64,000 nt of DNA, from NCBI GenBank assembly GCA_049517675.1, contig JBEKRV010000005.1, positions 1 to 64,000 of the forward strand. The letters are read 5' to 3'. Source of the DNA: Bog-756 sp049517675 (GTDB lineage: Bacteria > Actinomycetota > Acidimicrobiia > Acidimicrobiales > RAAP-2). This document shows positions 32,159 to 41,275 of this stretch, one piece after another. The notes below the pieces were generated by a model. It was given only the letters and a program-made list of their open reading frames with translations, made no database searches and was not told the DNA's origin. Position numbers and translations under genes: made by a program. How positions within the stretch are numbered: the first letter of the stretch is position 1; every line of letters begins with the position of its first letter.

Positions 32159-33616
32159 GTGGGAACTGTGAGCACAGAGCGAACCGGCATCAGGCGCCAC
32201 GTCCGCACCGTGGCGCGGGGCGGCCGTGGCCGCGGTCGAAGGACCCGCTCGTGGGCCACGTCCGTCGCCACCGTCACCACCGCCGTTTCGGCCGGGTTGT
32301 TCGTCGCCGTCGGCGCTGCGCCCATCGCGGTCTCCGGTCCCGCCGCGGCGGCCGGTTCGCCGACCACCACCTCGACGACGAGTGGATCGGCCACATCCAC
32401 CACCACGCCGATCCAGGGGCAGATCAGCGCAGGCGAAGCCCAGGTGGCATCCATCGAGACCCAGATCGCGCAGGAGCAGTCGACACTCGACGCTGCGTCC
32501 GAGGCCTACGACCGTTCGATCGTGGAGCTGGACTCCACCAAGTCGGCGCTGGCATCGACCAACGCCTCACTCGATGCCCAGCGCGCCAAGTTGGACGCGG
32601 CCCGTACGGTGCTGCGCCAGAACGTCGTCGAGTCCTACATCGACGGCGCCGCATCCCAGGCGGTCGCCCGGCTGTTCGCGGCGCCGTCCGGTAGGGCCCA
32701 GACGAGGACGCTCTACCAGCAACTCGGCATCGGCAATCTCGCGCAGGAGGTCGCGCGCGTACAGTCCGGCCAGCGCGAACTGTCGGCCACCCAGGCCAAG
32801 CTGCAGTCCGAGAAACAGGAACAGACGGCACAGGCCGACGCTGCCAACCAGGCCGCCCAGCAGGCCAACGCCGCCGCCTCCCTGTCCCAGGCCACTCTCG
32901 CCCAGGTGAAGGGGACACTGGCCCAGGAGATCGCGCAACAGGCCGCAGCCCAGGCAGCCGCCGCAGCCGCCGCAGCCGCCGCCGCCACGACCGCGTCGGG
33001 TCGTCAGACGGCCGCCGCCCAGGCGTCCCAGGACGCCCAGGTGGCCAGCACGGTCAGCGGGGGCAGTGCCGCCGCGACCAACGCCAACGCCGCGGCCAAC
33101 CAGGCGGCCACCGCGGGCGGGTCCACCGCGGGCGGGTCCACCTCGGGCTCCGGAACATCCGGCACGTCCGGTGGGTCCGGCACATCCGGTGGGACCGGTC
33201 CCGTGGTGACACCGGACGGGGGATCCAACGCCGCCGGTCTCGCCGCGGTCCACGGGGCGATGGCCTATCTCGGCGTCCCCTACGTGTGGGGTGGCGCCAG
33301 CTCGGCCGGCGTCGACTGCTCGGGACTCACCATGCTCGCCTGGGCCGCTGCGGGCGTGTCGCTGCCGCATTCCGCGGCACTCCAGTACGCGGACTTCCCC
33401 CACGTGAGTCTCAACGCGCTGGAGCCGGGCGACCTCCTCTTCTACAACCTGGACGGATCCGGCATCGACCACGTGGTCATGTATGTCGGACCCACCCTCG
33501 ACGGACAGGCGACCGCATACGGTCCTCAGACCATCATCCAGGCCGCCCACACCGGCACCGTGGTCACGTTCGACCCTCTCTGGTACTTCGGACTCGTCGG
33601 TGCCGCACGCCCCTGA
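32159..33616 (+). CDS. Secreted NlpC/P60 peptidoglycan hydrolase with coiled coil
   Basis: The ~485-residue protein has a basic N terminus and a signal peptide ending near PAAAAGS. A long Gln/Ala-rich coiled coil (~75-300) follows, then a Gly/Ser/Thr linker and a C-terminal NlpC/P60 domain (~355-485). The catalytic Cys is in VDCSGLTM and the His in GIDHVVMYVG, with a further His in AAHTGT. The layout is that of RipA/RipC- and PcsB-like endopeptidases, which cleave peptidoglycan stem peptides during division and are controlled by the coiled coil. A GTG at 32168 is an alternative start. A DPM1-like glycosyltransferase follows 18 bp after the stop. Confidence 0.92.
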   Translation: MGTVSTERTGIRRHVRTVARGGRGRGRRTRSWATSVATVTTAVSAGLFVAVGAAPIAVSGPAAAAGSPTTTSTTSGSATSTTTPIQGQISAGEAQVASIETQIAQEQSTLDAASEAYDRSIVELDSTKSALASTNASLDAQRAKLDAARTVLRQNVVESYIDGAASQAVARLFAAPSGRAQTRTLYQQLGIGNLAQEVARVQSGQRELSATQAKLQSEKQEQTAQADAANQAAQQANAAASLSQATLAQVKGTLAQEIAQQAAAQAAAAAAAAAAATTASGRQTAAAQASQDAQVASTVSGGSAAATNANAAANQAATAGGSTAGGSTSGSGTSGTSGGSGTSGGTGPVVTPDGGSNAAGLAAVHGAMAYLGVPYVWGGASSAGVDCSGLTMLAWAAAGVSLPHSAALQYADFPHVSLNALEPGDLLFYNLDGSGIDHVVMYVGPTLDGQATAYGPQTIIQAAHTGTVVTFDPLWYFGLVGAARP

Positions 33617-33634
33617 CCGGGTCGGCCCGTCCCG

Positions 33635-34669
33635 ATGACCCTGCAACTGACGATCGTCGTCCCTGCCTTCAACGAGGCATCCCGGCTCGCCGCGGGCATG
33701 AGCAGGTTCGATGCCGCCGTGTCCGCCGGCGCCATCGACCTGGAACGCACCGAGGTGGTGGTGGTCGACGACGGGAGCACCGACGGGACCGCCGAGGTGG
33801 CCGACAAACTGCTGGCGACCCTCCCCCACCACCGGGTGGTCCGCCTCCCCTTCAACCAGGGGAAGGGGGCGGCCGTCCGGGCCGGGATCCTCGCTTCCCG
33901 CGCGACCTGCACGGCCTACATGGACGCCGACATGGCCATCGACCCGAATGCCGTACCGCTCCTGCTCGAAGGTCTCGAGAGCCACGACGTGGCCATCGGC
34001 TGCCGGGCCCTCCCCGATTCCATGGTCGAGACCACCTACCTGATCCGCTCCCTCATGGGGCGTCTGTTCAACGAGGTCGTCACCGCGGGGACCGGGCTCG
34101 GTCTGAAGGACACCCAGTGCGGGTTCAAGGGTTTCCGCGCCCCGGTGGCCCGCCTCCTCTTCCATCTGGTGCGGATCGACCGGTTCGCGTTCGACGTCGA
34201 GATCCTTTCCCGGGCCCGACGCCTCGGGCTGACCGTCACCGAGGTACCGGTCCACTGGAAGCACGTGGAAGGGAGCACCGTCCACCCGTTGCACGACTCG
34301 TTCACCATGGTGGCCGACGTCTATCGCTCGAGGCGCGGGCTCCTGGCGGGGCCCCCGGTACCGACCATCTCGGTCCGACCGGCCGATCCCGGTGCGGCAC
34401 CCGAGTCCGGACTGGCCGGACGGGTGTCGGACCTCCTCCTCCCCATGCTGGACGGGGCCCCAATCCCCGTGCTCGCCGACGGCCGGGGGGTCATCGTCCT
34501 GCTCGCCATGGTCGATCCGGCGCGGGTGGCGCTCGTCCACTCCGCCCTGAAGGACCAGTTGGCGCCCCTGGACGTGACCCGCAAGGCCCTGGGCGTCGAC
34601 GATCTGGCCACCCTCGGACCCTTGTCCGGACGGCTCGGAGCGGCGGCTCCGAGCGCCGCGGACAGCTAG
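33635..34669 (+). CDS. Family-2 glycosyltransferase, dolichyl/polyprenyl-phosphate sugar synthase-like
   Basis: A 344-residue GT-A enzyme beginning TIVVPAFNEASRL, with VVDDGSTDGT, the GKGAAVRAG loop, the metal-binding YMDADMAID and CGFKGFRAP. This is the pattern of DPM1/ALG5-type enzymes that load a single sugar onto a polyprenyl phosphate carrier. There are no transmembrane helices in the catalytic part. The C-terminal ~90 residues are an extra unassigned region, unlike the short DPM1. It could feed a lipid-linked donor to the GT-C-like membrane proteins nearby. Confidence 0.88.
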   Translation: MTLQLTIVVPAFNEASRLAAGMSRFDAAVSAGAIDLERTEVVVVDDGSTDGTAEVADKLLATLPHHRVVRLPFNQGKGAAVRAGILASRATCTAYMDADMAIDPNAVPLLLEGLESHDVAIGCRALPDSMVETTYLIRSLMGRLFNEVVTAGTGLGLKDTQCGFKGFRAPVARLLFHLVRIDRFAFDVEILSRARRLGLTVTEVPVHWKHVEGSTVHPLHDSFTMVADVYRSRRGLLAGPPVPTISVRPADPGAAPESGLAGRVSDLLLPMLDGAPIPVLADGRGVIVLLAMVDPARVALVHSALKDQLAPLDVTRKALGVDDLATLGPLSGRLGAAAPSAADS

Positions 34670-34705
34670 GCGTCGGACCCCACACCACCGGGTACGATCC
34701 CCAGG

Positions 34706-35800
34706 GTGAGCGACGAGCGCGTGGACACGGCGGGTGCGACCCATCCCCCCGCGCATCCCGGCGACCGCGAATTCATCGACGCCATCGTCGAGCACGCGCC
34801 GCGGGGCCGCTCCGGGCGCCCGTCCAAGAGTCCCGGTCCGCGCCAGAGCGCAGCCGGGGGGCCCGCCACCGCCGACGGGGACCACGACTCCACCGACGGG
34901 CACCACGACGCCGGTTCCGGGGGCACCGCCGCGCCCGACGTCCCCGGAGCGTCCGTGTCCTACCTGCCCGTGGCCACCGCACGGCCGAGGACCCCCATCG
35001 AACCTGAAGACGACGCGCGTCGCTCCGACGTCGACGAATGGGGTCGGAGCGAGCACATGCGCTCCATCGTGCGACGCCTCTACGACCCGATCTACCGCCA
35101 CTGGTTCCGGGTCGAGTGGGAGGGTCTGGAGAAGATCCCCACCGAGGGCGGGGCGCTGCTCATCGCCAACCATGCCGGGGCGATCCCGGCCGACGCCCCG
35201 GCCATCATGCACGGCATCGAGACCGAGCTGGGTCGGCCCGTCTACGGCCTGGCCGACTACTTCTTCCGGACGATCCCCGGTATCGGGACCATGTGGTCGC
35301 GCACCGGCGGCGTACCGGCCCATCCCGACAACGCCTACCGGATCCTCCACGATCAGCAGCAGCTGGCCCTGGTCTTCCCCGAGGGCACCAAGGCCACCTC
35401 GAAGACGTACTCGGACCGCTACCGGCTCCGCCGGTTCGGGCGGGGCGGGTTCGTGGAGATCGCCATGCGGGCCGGGGTGCCGGTCATCCCGATCGCCGTG
35501 GTCGGTGCCGAGGAGGCCATGCCCATCGTGTTCCGCCTGTCGGGGTTGGCCAAGGTGCTCAAGCTGCCGTACTTCCCGGTCACCGCCAACGCACTCCTGT
35601 TCGGTCCGGTCGGCTACGTGACCTACTTCCCGGCCAAATTCAAGCTGCGGGTACTGGACCCGATCACATTCGATGTCGATCCGGGCCAGGAGCGCTACTC
35701 CCGGAGCCGGCTGATGGACGAGACCGAACGGATCCGGGCGTCGATGCAGGACACCCTCCACGACATGCTGCGCGAGCGCCGCAGCATCTGGTTCGGCTGA
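34706..35800 (+). CDS. PlsC-like lysophospholipid acyltransferase
   Basis: The 364-residue protein has a ~100-residue low-complexity N terminus rich in His/Asp/Thr/Gly, then a PlsC domain with the acyltransferase box NHAGAIPAD (the HxxxxD equivalent), FFRTIPGIGTM and the glycerol-phosphate-binding FPEGTKA. It transfers an acyl chain to a lipid precursor. The next gene begins only 4 bp later, and this PlsC/epimerase pairing mirrors mycobacterial Rv0502-Rv0501, pointing to a shared envelope-lipid role. Confidence 0.87.
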   Translation: MSDERVDTAGATHPPAHPGDREFIDAIVEHAPRGRSGRPSKSPGPRQSAAGGPATADGDHDSTDGHHDAGSGGTAAPDVPGASVSYLPVATARPRTPIEPEDDARRSDVDEWGRSEHMRSIVRRLYDPIYRHWFRVEWEGLEKIPTEGGALLIANHAGAIPADAPAIMHGIETELGRPVYGLADYFFRTIPGIGTMWSRTGGVPAHPDNAYRILHDQQQLALVFPEGTKATSKTYSDRYRLRRFGRGGFVEIAMRAGVPVIPIAVVGAEEAMPIVFRLSGLAKVLKLPYFPVTANALLFGPVGYVTYFPAKFKLRVLDPITFDVDPGQERYSRSRLMDETERIRASMQDTLHDMLRERRSIWFG

Positions 35801-35804
35801 CCCG

Positions 35805-36851
35805 ATGGGGCGCCGCATCCTGATCACCGGTCTCGACACCTTCTGGGGCGGCCGCATGGCCCAGGCGTTCGAGGCCAAGCCGGACGTCGAGATGATCCTC
35901 GGGTTGGGCACGAGCGATCCCCGCGTCCCCCTCGAGCGCACCGAGTTCGTCCGCTCCGACCAGAAGTACTCGATCCTGAGCCGTATCGTCCGGGCCACCC
36001 AGGTGGACACCATCGTGCACACCTTCCTCGAGACCAACTCGGTGGCCGTACCGGCCAGGGTCCTCCACGAGATCAACGTCATCGGAACCCTCAACCTCCT
36101 GGCGGCGGCGGGAGCCAGCGGAGCGTCCGTCCGCAAGGTGGTCATCAAGTCGTCCACCCATGTCTACGGGGCCGCCGAACAGGACCCGGCGTGGTTCCGG
36201 GAGGAGGACGTCCGCACCGAGCCGGTGCGGACCAAGCTCGAGCGCTCCCTCATCGAGGTCGAGGCGCTGGTGCGCGATTTCGCCGACGACAACCCCCACC
36301 TGGACGTGACCCTCCTCCGGTTCGCCAACGTGCTGGGCACCGACATCATCACGCCGATCACCCACAACCTGCGGCGACGGATCCTCCCCTGCGTGGCCGG
36401 TTTCGACCCCCTCGTCCAGTTCATCGAGGAGGACGACGTGGTCCGCGCACTCGAGTTCGTGACGGACCACCGGACACCCGGCGTGTTCAACGTCGCCGGC
36501 GAGGGGAAGCTCCCCTGGAGCGAGGTGGCGTCCATCGGCGGCGCCCACCTGCTCCCGCTCCCGCCGCTGCAGCCGCGGCTCTTCGCCTTTCCGCTCGATC
36601 GGCTGTTCGGCGTCCGATTCCCTCCCGAGCTGCTGGGACTGGTCACCTACGGGCGCGGCGTCGACACCACCAGACTGCGCGGTGCAGGATTCGAGTACCG
36701 CTACACCAGTGCCGGCGCCGTGCAGAGCTTCGCCCGGGCGAACAACCTGCGCCGGGCGACCGGCTCGGAACCGCCGGAGTACCGCTACGAGCAGGAACTG
36801 GAGCAGTTCTTCCGCCATTCCCCGGCTGTGGTCCGCGGCATCGACTCCTGA
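35805..36851 (+). CDS. GalE2-like NAD-dependent epimerase/dehydratase family protein
   Basis: The 348-residue extended SDR begins ILITGLDTFWGG, a modified Rossmann glycine motif, and retains HTFLETNSV, LHEINVIGTLNLLAA and KSSTHVYG. The usual catalytic YxxxK is absent, as in mycobacterial GalE2 (Rv0501), with which the later ALLRFANVLG-type and FNVAGEG elements agree. Sugar epimerase activity is therefore doubtful and a binding or regulatory role is possible. It lies 4 bp after the acyltransferase and is most likely co-translated. Confidence 0.8.
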   Translation: MGRRILITGLDTFWGGRMAQAFEAKPDVEMILGLGTSDPRVPLERTEFVRSDQKYSILSRIVRATQVDTIVHTFLETNSVAVPARVLHEINVIGTLNLLAAAGASGASVRKVVIKSSTHVYGAAEQDPAWFREEDVRTEPVRTKLERSLIEVEALVRDFADDNPHLDVTLLRFANVLGTDIITPITHNLRRRILPCVAGFDPLVQFIEEDDVVRALEFVTDHRTPGVFNVAGEGKLPWSEVASIGGAHLLPLPPLQPRLFAFPLDRLFGVRFPPELLGLVTYGRGVDTTRLRGAGFEYRYTSAGAVQSFARANNLRRATGSEPPEYRYEQELEQFFRHSPAVVRGIDS

Positions 36852-36912
36852 GCCGGACCTGCCTGCGTCGGAATACACGGGCCGTCAATTCGAACATTGG
36901 TAGGGTCACGCG

Positions 36913-38526
36913 ATGGCGGATCGGTACACGGCCACCAAGCCATCCGAAGCACCCGGTGATGTCGTCGCCGACGGGCCGTTCCCTGCCCCGACCGCCCCCG
37001 GCGCTGCGGTCGTCCCCCCGAGGCGTCGGCGGGTTCGCTACCTGCTGACCCTCCTCGCCGTCTGCGTCGTCGTCGCGTGCTGGACGTTCGCCACACCGTT
37101 GATGGCAGCGCCCGACGAACCTTCCCAGATCGGCCAGGCAGCCGCCATCGTGCGCGGTCAATTCGACGTGCCTCCGCGGAACACCCCGATCGGCAAGCTC
37201 TCCTACGTTCATGTACCGGAATGGATTGCCCGCTCCTTCTTCCTCCTGGACTGCTTCGCCTTCAAACCCAGCCACTCCGCGGCGTGCGGGGTATCGATAG
37301 GTGACAGCACGCGAACCGCTACCATCCGCACGCAATTCTCGAACTATCCGCCGTTCTATTTCCTGTGGGTCGGCATTCCCACGCTCTTCATGAAGGGCAC
37401 ACGTGCCCTCTACGTCATGAGGCTCGTTTCGGGACTCGTCAACTGCGTGCTCCTGGCTCTGGGGATCTGCCTGCTCTACCGGTACCACCCGCGGCGACTG
37501 CCTCTCGTCGGGGCACTCGTGGCCGTCACGCCGATGGTGCTGTTCATGGCGTCCGTCGTGAACGCCAGCGGACTGGAGATCTCCGCGGCCTTCGCCTCGT
37601 GGTGCGCGGGGCTGTGCGTCATCGAGTACCCCGAACCGCCGCGGACGCTCGTCGTCTGGACGTCGATCGCCTTTGCCATCTTCATCTGCAGCCGCCCGAT
37701 CAGCCCCGCGAACGCCGCCATCGTGTTGTGCGTGCTGGCCGCGACGGCCGGTTGGTCCCGAATATGCTCCCTGGCCAGGGCCCACGGAACCCGGGTCATC
37801 GGAATGGCGATCCTGGTCGCCCTCATCGTTGCCGGAGTCCTTCTCCTCATCGGCGGCCCGCCCAGCCTGCTCGGCGGAGGCACGAAACCACCCCTGACAT
37901 TCTGGGAATCGTTCCACCTCGTGCTGACACAGGATCCGGGCGACCTGCGACAGGCCATCGGATTGTTCGGGTGGACGGACACACCGATCCCGGGTTGGGT
38001 GGCCACGGTTTGGACCGCGATGGCCGGCACACTCTGTGTCGTCGGCCTGATCGGCTCGGCGCGGTCCCGACGGGCCATCCCCCTCCTGGTGCTGGCCGTC
38101 CTGGCCATGCCCGTCGTGTTCGAGATCCCCAAGATCAACAGCGTCGGCGCCTACTGGCAGGGTCGCTACTGGCTGCCACTCCTGGTCGGCATCCCATTGG
38201 TCGCCGCCGCACTGCAGCCCCCTCGCCCGCACCGCCGTCCACGGATCCGGTTGGCGCCGAATACCGAACTGGCCACCCGCCTCGTCGCCATGACCGCCCT
38301 CGGCGCGCTCATCGTCGGGGCCCAGGTCGCGACATTCGTGCTGGCCCTCCGTCGCTACACCACGGGCCTGGGGGTGCCGCCGGGAACGCCGGCCCGGTGG
38401 GCGCCCCCGGGTGGCACCACACTGGTGATCGGTCTGTTCGTGGTCGGCGAGATCCTGCTGGTCGCCACCATCGGCTGGCAGTCCGTTCGCCCCGGTGCCC
38501 CGCTCCGCCGACTCACCCGTTCCTGA
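36913..38526 (+). CDS. DUF2142 polytopic membrane protein
   Basis: A 537-residue protein with about 11 transmembrane helices. The segments ATPLMAAPDEPSQ near the first helix and SVGAYWQGRYWLPLLVGIP near the end are characteristic of DUF2142, a GT-C-like family found in cell-surface glycan clusters of actinobacteria. The reaction is unknown. Its last 14 bp overlap the 3' end of the convergent gene at 38513. Confidence 0.83.
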   Translation: MADRYTATKPSEAPGDVVADGPFPAPTAPGAAVVPPRRRRVRYLLTLLAVCVVVACWTFATPLMAAPDEPSQIGQAAAIVRGQFDVPPRNTPIGKLSYVHVPEWIARSFFLLDCFAFKPSHSAACGVSIGDSTRTATIRTQFSNYPPFYFLWVGIPTLFMKGTRALYVMRLVSGLVNCVLLALGICLLYRYHPRRLPLVGALVAVTPMVLFMASVVNASGLEISAAFASWCAGLCVIEYPEPPRTLVVWTSIAFAIFICSRPISPANAAIVLCVLAATAGWSRICSLARAHGTRVIGMAILVALIVAGVLLLIGGPPSLLGGGTKPPLTFWESFHLVLTQDPGDLRQAIGLFGWTDTPIPGWVATVWTAMAGTLCVVGLIGSARSRRAIPLLVLAVLAMPVVFEIPKINSVGAYWQGRYWLPLLVGIPLVAAALQPPRPHRRPRIRLAPNTELATRLVAMTALGALIVGAQVATFVLALRRYTTGLGVPPGTPARWAPPGGTTLVIGLFVVGEILLVATIGWQSVRPGAPLRRLTRS

Positions 38527-40348
38527 CCCACAGGCAGAATTGCCCGGAGGTCACGTCGGGCGGCCCGAGTACTGATTCGAACAGCGCGACCACCGGGCCG
38601 CTCCCGACCGCCGTGCGATCCACGATCACCAGCCCGACCCGGTAGTCCGCGAGCGTGCGACGGGTGACCGACGTCAGTGCGGGGCCGAGCGCCGGCGGAG
38701 GTCCGTAGCCGGGCACCTTCCCCTGCTCGGTCAGGAACTGCTGCAGCCCGGGCGGTTCCATGGTCCCGGGGGCCAGGCTCGGTCGCCCGCCCGGGCCCCG
38801 ACGGTACGCGTACCCGCCGAGCAACCGGAAGCCGAAGTCGTCATCGACCTGCCACAGCATCGCAGTGGTGTCGAACGCCGAGGCGTAGGGATACGTGATG
38901 GCCAGCGGATCGCCGTCGGGGATCGCCGCACGGATGGTCGGCGGGAGTCCTTCCGCCGGGACGGCCACATACGGGCCCTCAGGCGGCCAGACCGGGAGCT
39001 GGGTCGCCACCACTACGGCGAGCACGACCGCAGCCGGCACCAACGACCAGAAGCGTCGAGTGGGCGATTCCCGACTGACCCGATGACGATGGTGCGTCCT
39101 GGGCCGGTGGAGGTCGTCGATGCCGAACGCCACGATGGCAGCGAGGAGAGCGCCCACTTCGAGGTTGATCCTGCTCGGCAGGAGGTCGTCGACGAGCGGC
39201 AGGCGGTCGAGCACCGCAAAGGGGAGCGGGACACCGGTCACCTTTCCGTCGATGGCGAGTCGTGGCCCGAAGGAGAGCACGACCGCGAGGAGGAGCAGAG
39301 CAGCAGCCAGCTGGGTGCGGTGGCTGCGGCGGGACCGCCAACCCAGGAATCCGGCGACGAGCAGGACCGGGATGCCGATGTAGCCGCCGGCCTCGGTCGG
39401 GTTGGACAGCCCGTCCAAGCGGAGCCCGAGCGACCTCAGCCCGAGCGACACCCGCTGGAGGGACCCAGGTGCGACGAAACTGAGGAGATCGTTGTGGAAC
39501 GGATTCTCGATCGGCCACGTGTTCCCGGTGAAGTGCTGGGGTCCGGCCAGCATCATCCAGACCGGATACGCCAGCAGGACGACCGCGACCACTCCGGCGA
39601 TGCCCACCGGCGCTGCGAGCGGGAGCGGGTGGACACGACCACGGATCACCACGATCGCCATACCGGCGACGGTGAAGATGGCGACGGACGCCAGTACCTC
39701 GGGGGAGATGAGGAACTGGGCCACCACCAGCAGGCCCAACTGCACACCGAGCCTGCGGCGGTCGCCACGACCGGCGAGGATGGATGCGACCGTCAATGCG
39801 ATGAAGGGCGGAAGTGGCACGAAGACGAGGTTCACGTGGCCGGTGGCCTGGCCGACCATGTAGGGCGAGAAGCCGTACATCAGCCCACCGAGTGCGGCTG
39901 CCGGCCAACACACCTTCCATTTGAGGAGCACGACGTAGGCGGCGGTGGCCGAGAGGGGCATGGCGCACACCATCAGCAGGTTGACCGTGCCCACCGGGCC
40001 CAGGACGGGCGTCAGTGGCGCGGCCACCAACCCCAGCAGCGGGCTGGACGTGTTCTGTGCCAGGTTCACGCCGGTCGGCGCCAACATCGCGTGGCTGAAG
40101 AACGGGTTTAGGCCATGGCCGATCGCATGGGGCACCCACCCGATGAACCACACCGACTGGGTGTAGTCCGTCTCCACGCTGAGGAGCTCCCGCGAGATCC
40201 CGGGGAACGCGGGCAGGAACGCCACGATGCCGATCGCGAGGTAGACGACGGCGACGAGGACCGGGAGACCCCAAGCACCGCGCCCCGCTGGAGGGCGTCC
40301 GGGCTGCTCCATTGTCTCCCGCCCAGCGCGCACCTCAGAGCCGGCCAT
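38513..40348 (-). CDS. Polytopic membrane protein, GT-C/YfhO-like (paralogue of 21725-23584)
   Basis: The 611-residue protein has ~11 membrane helices and a soluble C-terminal third. It shares HGLNPFF, PLLGLVAAPLTPVLGP and GGLMYGFSPYMVGQ with the protein at 21725-23584, so the two arose by duplication. It is probably a lipid-linked sugar transferase or transporter-like protein; no active site can be assigned. ATG 40348 is preferred because AAGGA lies 6 nt upstream; a GTG at 40369 is an alternative. Confidence 0.77.
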   Translation of the reverse strand: MAGSEVRAGRETMEQPGRPPAGRGAWGLPVLVAVVYLAIGIVAFLPAFPGISRELLSVETDYTQSVWFIGWVPHAIGHGLNPFFSHAMLAPTGVNLAQNTSSPLLGLVAAPLTPVLGPVGTVNLLMVCAMPLSATAAYVVLLKWKVCWPAAALGGLMYGFSPYMVGQATGHVNLVFVPLPPFIALTVASILAGRGDRRRLGVQLGLLVVAQFLISPEVLASVAIFTVAGMAIVVIRGRVHPLPLAAPVGIAGVVAVVLLAYPVWMMLAGPQHFTGNTWPIENPFHNDLLSFVAPGSLQRVSLGLRSLGLRLDGLSNPTEAGGYIGIPVLLVAGFLGWRSRRSHRTQLAAALLLLAVVLSFGPRLAIDGKVTGVPLPFAVLDRLPLVDDLLPSRINLEVGALLAAIVAFGIDDLHRPRTHHRHRVSRESPTRRFWSLVPAAVVLAVVVATQLPVWPPEGPYVAVPAEGLPPTIRAAIPDGDPLAITYPYASAFDTTAMLWQVDDDFGFRLLGGYAYRRGPGGRPSLAPGTMEPPGLQQFLTEQGKVPGYGPPPALGPALTSVTRRTLADYRVGLVIVDRTAVGSGPVVALFESVLGPPDVTSGQFCLWVRNG

Positions 40349-40465
40349 GTCTGTTCCTTGTGCGTTCACGGCCCCGCCGCGGCTGCAGGGGAGATCGACA
40401 TGCCCCGATCCCGCGTCATCGGGTGCCCGGCACGGCCGATGCGGCCCAGACGGCCGGCTGTACGG

Positions 40466-41083
40466 CTACAGCCAGGCCGCCCGGAGCTCTGCCGAGCGGA
40501 CGGCCCACTCCTCGGAGGTCATCGCGTACCGGACGTGGTCCTCCCACTCCCCGTTGATCTCGAGGAAGCCGAGCGCCACGCCCTCGTTGCGGAGCGCGAG
40601 CTTCTCGGCAACCCTCCGGCTGGCGGCGTTCCGGGGGATGATGGCCACCTCGATCCGGTGGAGTCGGAGGGTCTCGAAGGCGAACTGCAGCACGACCACC
40701 ACGGCCTCGGGGGTCAGGCCCAATCCGGCGACGTCCCGGTCGATCCAGTAACCGACGGCCCCGTTCTGGAAAGGTCCTCGCTGGATCGAGGACAGGGTCA
40801 CCTCGCCGGCGAATCGCCCCTCGTAGAAGATGCCGAACCCGAACCCCGTGCCGAGCTGTCGCTCGCGCTCGCGCATTGCGCACCTGGCGGAGAAGCTCGC
40901 CTGGTCCTCGGCCGGCAGCGGTGTGCCCTTGGACCGGGGCTCCCATGGCACCAGCCAGTCCCGACAGCGGCTGCGCACCTCGAGCCACGCCTGGTAGTCG
41001 GACTCCACCAGTGTGACCAGGCGGACCCGGCGCCCGGTCAGTTCGAGGGAGCGGACCTGGGGGGATCTGAGGCCCGGGGTCAT
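40466..41083 (-). CDS. GNAT-family N-acetyltransferase, RimJ/RimL type
   Basis: The 205-residue GNAT protein starts with RSLELTGRRVRLV and ends with the RYAMTSEEW motif. The acetyl-CoA-binding turn is DVAGLGLTPEAV, and LHRIEVAIIPRNAASRRVAEKL is the RimJ/RimL signature (R-x-E-x-x-x-x-x-x-N-x-x-S). It probably acetylates a protein N terminus or a small amine. The ATG at 41083 starts just before the domain; a longer frame upstream is not conserved in style. Confidence 0.88.
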   Translation of the reverse strand: MTPGLRSPQVRSLELTGRRVRLVTLVESDYQAWLEVRSRCRDWLVPWEPRSKGTPLPAEDQASFSARCAMRERERQLGTGFGFGIFYEGRFAGEVTLSSIQRGPFQNGAVGYWIDRDVAGLGLTPEAVVVVLQFAFETLRLHRIEVAIIPRNAASRRVAEKLALRNEGVALGFLEINGEWEDHVRYAMTSEEWAVRSAELRAAWL

Positions 41084-41275
41084 CGTGCGCCGACTTCGGC
41101 GCGCACATTCACCCAGTCGCACACGCGGGTCGAAGGCTGCAGGGCGGACCACCGAGAGCGGGCACGCGGCACCCGCGTTCGGACCTGGGGCAGGTGAAGA
41201 AGTTCCACCGCTGAATCGTAGGTCACGCGGCGCGGACTGGCATCTGCGGTCCGATGCGCCTCGGGCGGGCGGTGC

